Source: Sphaerisporangium sp. (GTDB lineage: Bacteria; Actinomycetota; Actinomycetes; Streptosporangiales; Streptosporangiaceae). Taken from it: a DNA stretch of 64,000 bases. Of this stretch, positions 7,945-14,671 are shown piece after piece (positions within the stretch are counted from its first letter, which is position 1; every line of letters starts with the position of its first letter). The position numbers and the translations under genes were made by a program. The notes under the pieces are model-generated. The model saw only the letters and a program-made list of their open reading frames with translations. It was not told the DNA's origin and did no database searches. Location of the stretch: the NCBI GenBank assembly GCA_025964675.1, contig JAOPYI010000033.1:26974-90973 (forward strand), read 5' to 3'.

Positions 7945-8584
7945 GGAGACCCCTCGCGGTGGTGAGACGACGGATGACGACATAGAAGAGGTCGAAGACG
8001 AGGGCCAGGACGACCACGCCGAGGGTGCCGGCGAGCGCGGAGTTGAGCGCGTTGACCGAGCCGAGCCGGGAGAGCCCGTCGAAGATCTGGTTGCCCAGGC
8101 CGGGACCCGCGACGTAGGCGGCGATGGCCGCGATACCGATGATCATCTGGGTCGAGACCCGGATGCCGGTGAGGATCACCGGCCAGGCCAGCGGGAGCTG
8201 CACCCGGGTCATCACGCCGACGGCGCTCATCCCGACGCCGCGCCCCGCCTCCACGATCGCAGGATCGACGCCCTTCAGTCCGACGACGGTGTTCCGCACG
8301 ATCGGGAGCAGGGAGTAGAGGACGAGCGCGACCACCGAGGGTCCCCAGCCGAGGCCGAGGATCGGGATGAGCAGGCCCAGCAACGCGAACGAGGGGATCG
8401 TCAGGAACCCGCCGGACGTGCCGATGGCGAACGCCGCCCAGCGTGGGCTCCGGTAGGTCAGCATTCCGATCCCGACGCCAATGATCGTCGCGATGACCAG
8501 CGAGATGGCGACGACGAGCGCGTGCTCCAGCGCCGCCTGGGTCAGCAGATCCCATCGCGAGGCGATGTATTCGCTGAGGCTCAC
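7937..8584 (-). CDS. OpuAB/ProW-type ABC transporter permease (short form); first gene of the catabolic operon
   Basis: Integral membrane permease of 215 residues with about five or six transmembrane segments and the EAGRGVGMSAVGVMTRVQL coupling loop. It starts at GTG 8584 behind a strong GGAGGAGG ribosome-binding site. It is the promoter-proximal gene of the minus-strand operon, divergent from the IclR-type regulator, with an intergenic region of about 130 bases containing repeated TGCAAT elements. With the longer permease at 6120-6926, the ATPase and the lipoprotein it completes an OpuB/OsmU-type importer. The permease-ATPase-permease-binding protein order is standard for this class. Confidence 0.92.
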   Translation of the reverse strand: MSLSEYIASRWDLLTQAALEHALVVAISLVIATIIGVGIGMLTYRSPRWAAFAIGTSGGFLTIPSFALLGLLIPILGLGWGPSVVALVLYSLLPIVRNTVVGLKGVDPAIVEAGRGVGMSAVGVMTRVQLPLAWPVILTGIRVSTQMIIGIAAIAAYVAGPGLGNQIFDGLSRLGSVNALNSALAGTLGVVVLALVFDLFYVVIRRLTTARGLRV

Positions 8585-8638
8585 AAGCTCCTCCTCCCGG
8601 TCGTTGGTAACGGAACGGTAGGACGGAGTTCTTCTGAG

Positions 8639-8665
8639 TGCAATACTAGTTGCGATGAATGCAAT
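8639..8665. promoter_or_regulatory. Putative IclR operator: two TGCAAT direct repeats with an intervening TTGC
   Basis: TGCAAT occurs at 8639-8644 and 8660-8665, exactly 21 bases apart (two helical turns), with the inverted half TTGC at 8650-8653 between them. The cluster lies in the divergent region between the importer operon and the IclR-type gene, where such a regulator would bind. Function is inferred from position and symmetry only. Confidence 0.4.
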
Positions 8666-8711
8666 CGATTATCCATGGTCGAGTAGACGGCCAGCGGCTA
8701 ACCTGCCTCCC

Positions 8712-9539
8712 ATGGCACCTCCTGCGTCGAGTGAACCAGATCGTTTGGGCAGCTCACGGACCCAAGCCCCATCCGCGGGGCTGCGAAGGGACCTGGAGAT
8801 CCTCGAGTTGCTGGCGAACGCCGACACCCAGGGCGGGCTGGGAGTGAGCCGGATCGCCGAGATTCTCGGCCGCGAGAAGAGCCAGATGTCCCGCGCGCTC
8901 AAGGCGCTGGAGGCCGAGGGCATGGCCGAGCGCGACAGCGAGACCCTCGAATACCGCCTCGGGTGGCGGCTCTACGCTCTCGCGGCGCGTGGCGGGGAGA
9001 CCCGGCTCGTCCAGATCGTCACGCCCTACCTTCGCCGCATGGTGGGTGCGCTCAACGAGACGACCCATCTTTGCGTGCTACGCGGCTCGGCGGTGCTGAC
9101 CTTGCGCTCGGTGTCGCCTTCGCACGCCTTCCGCGGTCTCGGGTGGGAAGGGGTGACCGTGCCGGCGCCGATGACCTCCGCGGGGCGGGTGCTGGTGTCG
9201 GACTGGGAACCCCAGGCGCTGCGCTCGCTGCTGGCGGAGGCCGGCACCCTGCCGGCCGGGCCACGCGCACGCGCCGCCGATGATCTGCTCACCGAGATCG
9301 CGGGCATCCGCAGGCGTGGTTACGCCGCGGTCAACGAAGAGTTCGAGGAGGGGCTGGTCGGCGTCTCGGCACCGGTACGGGACTTCAGGGGCGCCATCGT
9401 CGCCGCGATCAACGTTTCGGCGCCGAAGGGCCGTCTTGCAAGCCGGCTCGACGAGGCGGGACGGCTGACACTCACCGTCGCCCAGGAGCTGTCCGCCGAG
9501 CTCGGGTTCCACCCCCCAGGCGGACGGCCACTCCGGTAG
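8712..9539 (+). CDS. IclR family transcriptional regulator
   Basis: Predicted one-component regulator of the divergent uptake/catabolic operon. The N-terminal winged helix-turn-helix (LRRDLEILELLANADTQGG to SQMSRALKALEAEGM) is followed by the IclR effector domain: the LVQIVTPYLRRM linker helix, MTSAGRVLVSDW and the typical GYAAVNEEFEEGLVGVSAPVRD...GAIVAAINVSAP core that binds small carboxylates or similar ligands. An ATG at 8655 would add 19 residues but sits inside the repeated TGCAAT elements. The ATG at 8712 is preferred, with a possible TAACCT -10 hexamer seven bases upstream suggesting a leaderless message; neither start has a clear ribosome-binding site. Effector unknown, most simply the imported substrate or a product. 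Confidence 0.88.
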   Translation: MAPPASSEPDRLGSSRTQAPSAGLRRDLEILELLANADTQGGLGVSRIAEILGREKSQMSRALKALEAEGMAERDSETLEYRLGWRLYALAARGGETRLVQIVTPYLRRMVGALNETTHLCVLRGSAVLTLRSVSPSHAFRGLGWEGVTVPAPMTSAGRVLVSDWEPQALRSLLAEAGTLPAGPRARAADDLLTEIAGIRRRGYAAVNEEFEEGLVGVSAPVRDFRGAIVAAINVSAPKGRLASRLDEAGRLTLTVAQELSAELGFHPPGGRPLR

Positions 9540-9703
9540 CGGTCACCCCGGCGGTTCACGCGAGCCGGCCGCCCGGGTAGGTCTCGCCTGCTGCTCGCCA
9601 TGGACGCGTCCTGGTCCAGGCGGAAAAGTGAGAGCCGAGGATCAGGTCACCTTCCCGCATCACCCGGGCGATGGGTCGCACTTCCGTTCCTGCCGCATAC
9701 CGT

Positions 9704-10957
9704 TCACCGCGTGGCCCATGCTGTCTGGCGCGCTTGAAAGGCGGCCTGCCACATCGCGGGGCGGATGAGCAGTAGTTGCAGCAGGAAGAGGAAGGGGGTG
9801 CCGAGCAGCCAGATACCGAGGCGTTCGGCGACGGTGGCGTCAGGATGTCGCAGTACGTACCGGATGCCGATGACATAGGTGAGGCCGAGCCAGTAGGCAA
9901 GCCCTTCCCAGGGAATCACTGAGCCGAACACGAATGCCACGCCGAGCCAGGCCAGAGTGATGGGGGCCAGCGCGGACATCACCAGGGTGTAGGTGCGCCA
10001 GAAGACAGGGAGCTTGCGCAGCTCCGCGACCTCCCAAAGGGCGTAGAGCCAGTACGAGCGGTACCAGCGGACCCGCTGGCGGTAGGCGGTTCGCAGCGTC
10101 TCGGGCATGTCGGTGTAGACGTAGGCCTCATCGACGGCGACGGTCTGGCCCCGCTGGAGTGAGTAGTGCGTCAGGCGGCGATCGTCGCCGACGGTACCAC
10201 TCACGACGTAGTCGTCCAGGTTGTCCAGCACTACATCTGCCCGATAAAGGCTGAGCGCACCCGAACAGGGAGCGACGGCGCCCATCCGCGACTTCGCCGC
10301 CCGCAGCGTCAGGCAGGCGGACACCATTTCGAGGTCCAGCAGCCTGGTGAGCAGGTTCTTACGGCGGTTCCGCAGCAGCGGGAGACCTGTCGCGGCCATG
10401 ACGCGAGCGTCGGACATGGCGCGCAGCAGATGCCGGATCGCCCGCCGGTCCACCACCGAGTCGCTGTCCACGGTGAGGATGAAGTCGGCGCGCTTGCGGC
10501 CCCGATCCCGGTCGTAGCGCAATTCGTAGAGCACCAACGACTGGGCCTCACGCTTGCCCCCGTTCGGCTGACGGTGCCAGAAGACGCTTGGGTGGCCGTA
10601 GGGCATCGCCAACGGCTCGGAACCGTCGTCGACTACGTGGACCTCGTCGGGGGGCCGGCTGCTGTTGAGCAGTGCGGCGATGGCCAGATGGAGCGCCACG
10701 CGATTTTCGTTGTAGCTGGGCACTATGGCGACGACCCGCCCCCTGGCGACCGGCAGGTGGTGGAACTGCCGCGGCCACATTGTGATGACCAGGCAGAACA
10801 GTAGTACTCCCGTGGTCAGCGCGTAGAGCACGACGGCACTGGCCGTATGCGTCCCGCCGACCTGAGTGCGATAACTGTAGGCCCAGAACCCGGCGGCGAC
10901 GGGAACGACCACTCCGGCCGCCGCGATGCTCAGGAGGTTATGCCGCCTTCTAGCCAC
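9704..10957 (-). CDS. Membrane family 2 glycosyltransferase, hyaluronan/chitin-synthase-like
   Basis: Processive-type GT2 enzyme of 417 residues with two N-terminal transmembrane segments (about 9-27 and 40-60), a cytosolic catalytic domain and about three C-terminal transmembrane segments. Catalytic motifs are complete: PSYNE (80-84), the nucleotide-binding DD at 110-111, DSD at 164-166, the GDDR acceptor-site motif at 257-260 and QRVRW (294-298), the QxxRW hallmark of processive beta-glycosyltransferases such as hyaluronan, chitin and NodC synthases. It probably makes and extrudes a surface polysaccharide from a UDP-sugar. The start is GTG 10957, overlapping by eight bases the end of a 50-residue membrane peptide gene. 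The polymer made is unknown. Confidence 0.92.
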   Translation of the reverse strand: MARRRHNLLSIAAAGVVVPVAAGFWAYSYRTQVGGTHTASAVVLYALTTGVLLFCLVITMWPRQFHHLPVARGRVVAIVPSYNENRVALHLAIAALLNSSRPPDEVHVVDDGSEPLAMPYGHPSVFWHRQPNGGKREAQSLVLYELRYDRDRGRKRADFILTVDSDSVVDRRAIRHLLRAMSDARVMAATGLPLLRNRRKNLLTRLLDLEMVSACLTLRAAKSRMGAVAPCSGALSLYRADVVLDNLDDYVVSGTVGDDRRLTHYSLQRGQTVAVDEAYVYTDMPETLRTAYRQRVRWYRSYWLYALWEVAELRKLPVFWRTYTLVMSALAPITLAWLGVAFVFGSVIPWEGLAYWLGLTYVIGIRYVLRHPDATVAERLGIWLLGTPFLFLLQLLLIRPAMWQAAFQARQTAWATR

Positions 10958-11102
10958 GGCGATCCCGTCGTTTGGCGCGCCGGTACATCCACAAGCCGGC
11001 GAGCACGATCGCGCCGGTGACGAGGAGCACCGTGGGGAGGTTGATGGTGAACCCCGCCGGGCTGACGTCCGCTCTTGTCATAGGCAGCGCGTCGTTGAAC
11101 AT
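10950..11102 (-). CDS. Small single-pass membrane protein (50 residues)
   Basis: ATG 11102 is preceded by AAAGGAC at eight bases, a better signal than any upstream start. The 50-residue product has a short N-terminal tail, one hydrophobic helix (LPTVLLVTGAIVLAGLWMY, about residues 22-40) and a strongly basic end (RRAKRRDRRG), which predicts a type III or inside-positive single-pass protein. Its stop overlaps the glycosyltransferase start by eight bases, so both are made together. No family recognised. A role as a synthase accessory or assembly subunit is a reasonable guess from the coupling. Confidence 0.68.
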   Translation of the reverse strand: MFNDALPMTRADVSPAGFTINLPTVLLVTGAIVLAGLWMYRRAKRRDRRG

Positions 11103-11181
11103 GCGAGAAGTCCTTTCCAGGCATGGGCAGGTACGGCCGGCCCATGCTGGTGCCGGCCGTACTGATACGTGTGGATCAGGT

Positions 11182-11277
11182 TCAGTGGCCGCTGTCGGCG
11201 CAGGAGCACCTGTTCTCGCTGCACATGTCATGCCGGTCGTTGTTGCAGGCGTTGCACGTCCCGTATCCGTTGCCCAT
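11182..11277 (-). CDS. Cysteine-rich micropeptide (31 residues), putative metal-binding
   Basis: The ATG at 11277 follows a GGAGAAAGG ribosome-binding region. The 31-residue product carries a spaced CxxC...HxxC...CxC pattern (TCNAC, HDMC, RCSC, terminal SGH) with five cysteines and two histidines, suggesting it chelates zinc or a similar metal, or forms disulfides. No signal peptide is visible. It is the first gene of a unit that continues with the membrane peptide and the glycosyltransferase, with an 79-base gap to the next gene. I recall similar very short Cys-rich hypothetical proteins in actinobacteria but cannot name a family. The coding call rests on the ribosome-binding site and the regular Cys spacing. 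Confidence 0.6.
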   Translation of the reverse strand: MGNGYGTCNACNNDRHDMCSENRCSCADSGH

Positions 11278-11368
11278 CAGGGTCACCTTTCTCCGTAGTT
11301 GGCCGTGAGCAGTACAGCAGATGTGAATAAGATGCACAAGTAGTAGAACGGTGCCACAAGGCATCCTG

Positions 11369-11374
11369 TACTAT
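11369..11374 (+). promoter_or_regulatory. Possible -10 element for the kinase gene
   Basis: TACTAT lies 57 bases upstream of the kinase GTG in a locally AT-richer 150-base divergent intergenic region shared with the Cys-rich peptide gene. No convincing -35 was seen, so this is tentative. Confidence 0.3.
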
Positions 11375-11431
11375 GATCTGCACACAAGGGTGAATTTCGC
11401 CTAAGTCGTACTGAATCCCCTCGGAGGGTGC

Positions 11432-13252
11432 GTGCAGCCGCTGTCAGCGGGCGATCCGCATGAGATCGGTCCATATCGGGTCGTTGGACGCCTCGGGGCA
11501 GGTGGCATGGGGCTGGTCTACGCCGGTGTGGACAGCGCGGGACGGCGGGTCGCCATCAAGCTTGTCCACGAGGCGCTGTCGACCGACCTGGAGTTCCGGC
11601 GCAGATTCAGCAGAGAGATCTCCGTGCTGACCGAGGTCGACGGAGCCTGCGTCGCGCGAGTGCTGGGCTCCGACTCCGGCACCGAGCGGCCGTGGCTCGC
11701 CACCGAGTTCATCCCGGGCCCCACGCTGGAACAGCATGTGCGCGCGGAGGGCCCGCTGACCGGCGACGCGCTGTACGGCCTTGCCGCCGGGCTGGCGGAG
11801 GCGCTGGTGGCCATGCACGCCGCGGATGTCGTTCACCGGGACCTGAAGCCGACGAATGTGATCCTGTCCCCGCAGGGGCCGCGCCTGATCGACTTCGGCA
11901 TCGCCAAGGTCCTGGACGGCACCGCGATGACCCACACCGGAACACTGATCGGCTCTCCCGGATGGATCAGCCCCGAGGAGTACGGCGAGGGCCCGGCGGG
12001 AACCCCTGCCGACGTGTACGGCTGGGCCATGCTCGTGCTCTTCGCGGTAACCGGCGAACCTCCCTATGGCACCGGCCGCCCGGAGGTGCTGGCCTACAAG
12101 GTACGGGAGGAGATTCCGGACCTCGAGGCGGTGCCGGAGGGCTTGCGCGAGCTCGTGGGCCGCGCGCTGGACAAGGATCCCGACAAACGCCTGGCTGCCG
12201 ACGACGTGCTCGCGGCGGTGACCGAAACCTGGCGCGGGGAGGAGGGCGAGCGAGAACCGGCCGTGCCCGACATCACTTCATTGATCCAGCGCACCTGGCT
12301 GATGCCGCAGGAGGAAACAGCTGACTGGCTTGAGCCGGCCGACGCCGCGGCGCTCCCGCCCGCGGCGGCGACCGGCCCGGCCGCGCTCGTGTCCTCGGCC
12401 ACTCCCACCGGTCCGGTCGCACTCCGGGTCCCGGGGGCACTCCAGGTTCCGGGTGCCGGCCAGGTGATGGTCGTCGCCAAGCGGCACGGCTCGTCCTGGT
12501 TCCATGCCTACGCGGTCACCGCCGCGGCGGTGACCGCGATCGCCGTGACCGCGATCATCGTCAACTCCGCCTCGGAACGTTCCACGCCGGTCGCCGCGCC
12601 GACGGCACTTCACCCGGTTCGGGCGAGGACGGCGACGACTCCCATCCCGGCTCCGATGAAGACGGCCCTGAAGAAGCCGCGATTCACCGGCAAAGCCGTG
12701 TCGTTCAAGGGCATCAGGATGACCTTGCCGAAGGATTGGCGACTGCTGAGGATTCGCCGCGATCTCGCGTGCCTTGAGTCGCCGAATGCTCGGGGAGAGA
12801 GCGGGCCGTGGGAGTTCGCATGCCGCCCGGACTCATTGATCATTAGAACTGGTTCCGGCGCTGATCGCTGGCCGGGCTCATCCCTGGACGACCCTGTCTC
12901 GGGGTGGGTGCTGGGTGACCCGATGCCTTGCCTGACAGGTGGAAAAGTGTGGCGAGACTGGAGTGGAACCTACGGCAATGATTTCGGCGCGTACGGCTTC
13001 TACGTGGCGGCATACAACGCCACGCTTGCGCGCTCCAGCCTGGCGAAGATGGCGGACGGCCGCAAGGCCGCCTACCGGGAATGGCGGGTGACATGTGCGA
13101 ACAATGACCAATACACAATGAAGATCTGGCACCTGCCGCTGTCGAAGGTCTCCCTCTTTGTGCTGAGTGCCCGTCCCGAGGACTCCAAAGGCTACAAACA
13201 GATCATCGCCTCCACCGACCTACTCGACTACAAGCATGCCGCCAAATTGTGA
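11432..13252 (+). CDS. Receptor-type serine/threonine protein kinase (Hanks type)
   Basis: A 606-residue membrane kinase. The catalytic domain (about 14-275) has the glycine loop RLGAGGMG (20-27), K43, E62, HRDLKPTN (135-142, catalytic D137), DFG (154-156) and SPEE, so it should be active. A proline/alanine-rich juxtamembrane region leads to one transmembrane helix (about 355-375) and an extracellular domain of about 200 residues with no PASTA or other repeat I recognise. That domain contains a handful of cysteines (about five), which could form disulfides. Start GTG 11432 has CGGAGGG upstream. It is divergent from the Cys-rich peptide/glycosyltransferase unit, so it may sense the envelope and control that unit; this is inference from position. 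Confidence 0.93.
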   Translation: MQPLSAGDPHEIGPYRVVGRLGAGGMGLVYAGVDSAGRRVAIKLVHEALSTDLEFRRRFSREISVLTEVDGACVARVLGSDSGTERPWLATEFIPGPTLEQHVRAEGPLTGDALYGLAAGLAEALVAMHAADVVHRDLKPTNVILSPQGPRLIDFGIAKVLDGTAMTHTGTLIGSPGWISPEEYGEGPAGTPADVYGWAMLVLFAVTGEPPYGTGRPEVLAYKVREEIPDLEAVPEGLRELVGRALDKDPDKRLAADDVLAAVTETWRGEEGEREPAVPDITSLIQRTWLMPQEETADWLEPADAAALPPAAATGPAALVSSATPTGPVALRVPGALQVPGAGQVMVVAKRHGSSWFHAYAVTAAAVTAIAVTAIIVNSASERSTPVAAPTALHPVRARTATTPIPAPMKTALKKPRFTGKAVSFKGIRMTLPKDWRLLRIRRDLACLESPNARGESGPWEFACRPDSLIIRTGSGADRWPGSSLDDPVSGWVLGDPMPCLTGGKVWRDWSGTYGNDFGAYGFYVAAYNATLARSSLAKMADGRKAAYREWRVTCANNDQYTMKIWHLPLSKVSLFVLSARPEDSKGYKQIIASTDLLDYKHAAKL

Positions 13253-13298
13253 ACGTGATCCGGCATCGTCCTCCCGGAACGTGTCCTTCGTAGGTGCT

Positions 13299-13312
13299 GG
13301 TCGGAACCGACC
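13299..13312. repeat. Short perfect inverted repeat after the kinase gene
   Basis: GGTCGG-AA-CCGACC followed by AACCTTTT lies 47 bases after the kinase stop. The two-base loop is too tight for a standard hairpin, so it could be a weak terminator or a protein-binding palindrome. Confidence 0.3.
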
Positions 13313-13465
13313 AACCTTTTGTAAGTTCCCGTCACCAGGCGCTGGCTTGCGTAGCCTGCGGTAGTGCTTGATCGACTCCCGCAGGCGGTCACGGCCTTCC
13401 CGTGTTGCTCTACGGACGCGGTGACTGAGATTGACGTTGGGCGTGCACGCCCGTGCCGGCTATAC

Positions 13466-14374
13466 CTAGGCGCCGTGACAACCGAGCGCCAAATCGTCAG
13501 GAGAAGAGATCCTCGATCGCCACGGCGGTCGAGGCGCGCTGGATCCACTCATCAAGCTGCCCCACATCCTGCAAGCCAGGATGCGGCTTCGCGTTTCCAC
13601 CGAAATCGGGATTCCGCGACCGGACAGGATTATGAAGATCGCCTCCGCCTTCCCCTCGGCTCTACCCTCGACCTTCCCCTCGGCTTTGCCCTCGGCGACG
13701 TATTTCTTCGCGAAATCGCTCTGGTACTCGTAGGTCCCCGTAGCCATCAATACCTCCATATGCTTTCGAGCCACCTCAGGGAGCGTCATCAGCACAAAAT
13801 CAGCGTACAGCCGGGCCCGCTCGTCGTCGACGACCGCCAGGGCGGCCAACAAGGCCTCCAAAATCGGCTGAGCGTCGATGTCACCGCCGTGAGCCACCGC
13901 CGACAGCACCGCCAACTCCGGCGCGCGGGCCGCCTCAGCGGGATCGGTCACCACCGGAACCACCCCTGGACCGGCGACCATCGGAGCGAGCCTCCAACCC
14001 GGATGACCCATGTCGATCGGCACCGCGCACCATTTCGCGGTACGGGCATCGGTACAGACCACCAGCAGAACCGCAGGACAACGCATCCGCGCCCGCACCG
14101 ACGCCAGATACACCGGCCAGCTCCACCGCTTGCCCGAGTCCCGGCCCCGCTGCACCTCCACCACGACCGCGAGCACGGGATCCCTGTCCGAGAACACCAC
14201 CACCGCATCCGCCTGATACTCAACCGGCGGGCACTCGGTCAGATCACCCGACTCGATCCTGGCCTCACGGTAGCCCGGCACCGGCACTCCCAGTGCCTCA
14301 ACCAGCAATTCAGCAGCCAATTCCGGACGATTTTTGAAAAGCAGGATCAATGCTTCATGTTCTTGCGATGGCAC
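13466..14374 (-). CDS. PD-(D/E)XK-nuclease-like hypothetical protein with a frameshifted C-terminus
   Basis: A 302-residue protein of a common actinobacterial family of unknown function. It resembles Rpn/transposase-type PD-(D/E)XK nucleases: a buried strand with ADAVVVFSDRDP then VLAVVVEVQRG supplies the D...ExQ-type active-site pattern. A charged AEGKAEGKVEGRAEGKAEA linker near residue 240-260 precedes the tail. After the ILAC motif the frame changes. In the alternative frame the tail reads on as VGQLDEWIQRASTAVAIEDLF and stops at 13497, the ending expected of the family, so one base appears lost near 13569-13571. As written the frame ends at 13466 with an unrelated sequence. Start GTG 14374 is chosen because it begins at the conserved PSQEHEALILLF; there is no strong ribosome-binding site. 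Possibly a pseudogene or a sequencing error. Confidence 0.72.
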   Translation of the reverse strand: MPSQEHEALILLFKNRPELAAELLVEALGVPVPGYREARIESGDLTECPPVEYQADAVVVFSDRDPVLAVVVEVQRGRDSGKRWSWPVYLASVRARMRCPAVLLVVCTDARTAKWCAVPIDMGHPGWRLAPMVAGPGVVPVVTDPAEAARAPELAVLSAVAHGGDIDAQPILEALLAALAVVDDERARLYADFVLMTLPEVARKHMEVLMATGTYEYQSDFAKKYVAEGKAEGKVEGRAEGKAEAIFIILSGRGIPISVETRSRILACRMWGSLMSGSSAPRPPWRSRISSPDDLALGCHGA

Positions 14375-14671
14375 TGACCGGGACGTTACTACAGAGCTAA
14401 AGAACAGGCAAAACATTGCCAGAATCGCCCCGAACAAATCCGGACACCCCGCAAGCTATATTTTTCATTCAAATTCGCCTTTAATTCCGCCATTTAGACT
14501 TTCCGGGGAGGTTCGAGCGGCACATGCGCGAGGGGGCAGCGCCTTGCGGTGGCCGTACGAGCGATCACGCAACGGGCAACCGTCCTCAGCGGCACACCAG
14601 TCATGGATGTACGCCTCCTCTGGCAGACCGCGAGCCGCATGCTTGACTCACCGGGTGCACGCTGGTCTTTT
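14375..14671. other. Intergenic region without recognisable features
   Basis: Between the PD-(D/E)XK-like gene and the FtsX-type permease. It is partly AT-rich (about 14455-14500). Short open frames occur on both strands but none has a ribosome-binding site plus protein-like composition. Confidence 0.4.

Noticed and set aside
9556..9675. A short minus-strand frame after the glycosyltransferase (VRPIARVMREGDLILGS...)
   Set aside because: It looks somewhat protein-like, but has no ribosome-binding site and I recognise no homologue; not enough to call.
13364..14377. A 337-codon plus-strand frame over the PD-(D/E)XK-like gene
   Set aside because: It is Arg/His-rich and antisense to a gene with a recognisable nuclease core; no start signal.
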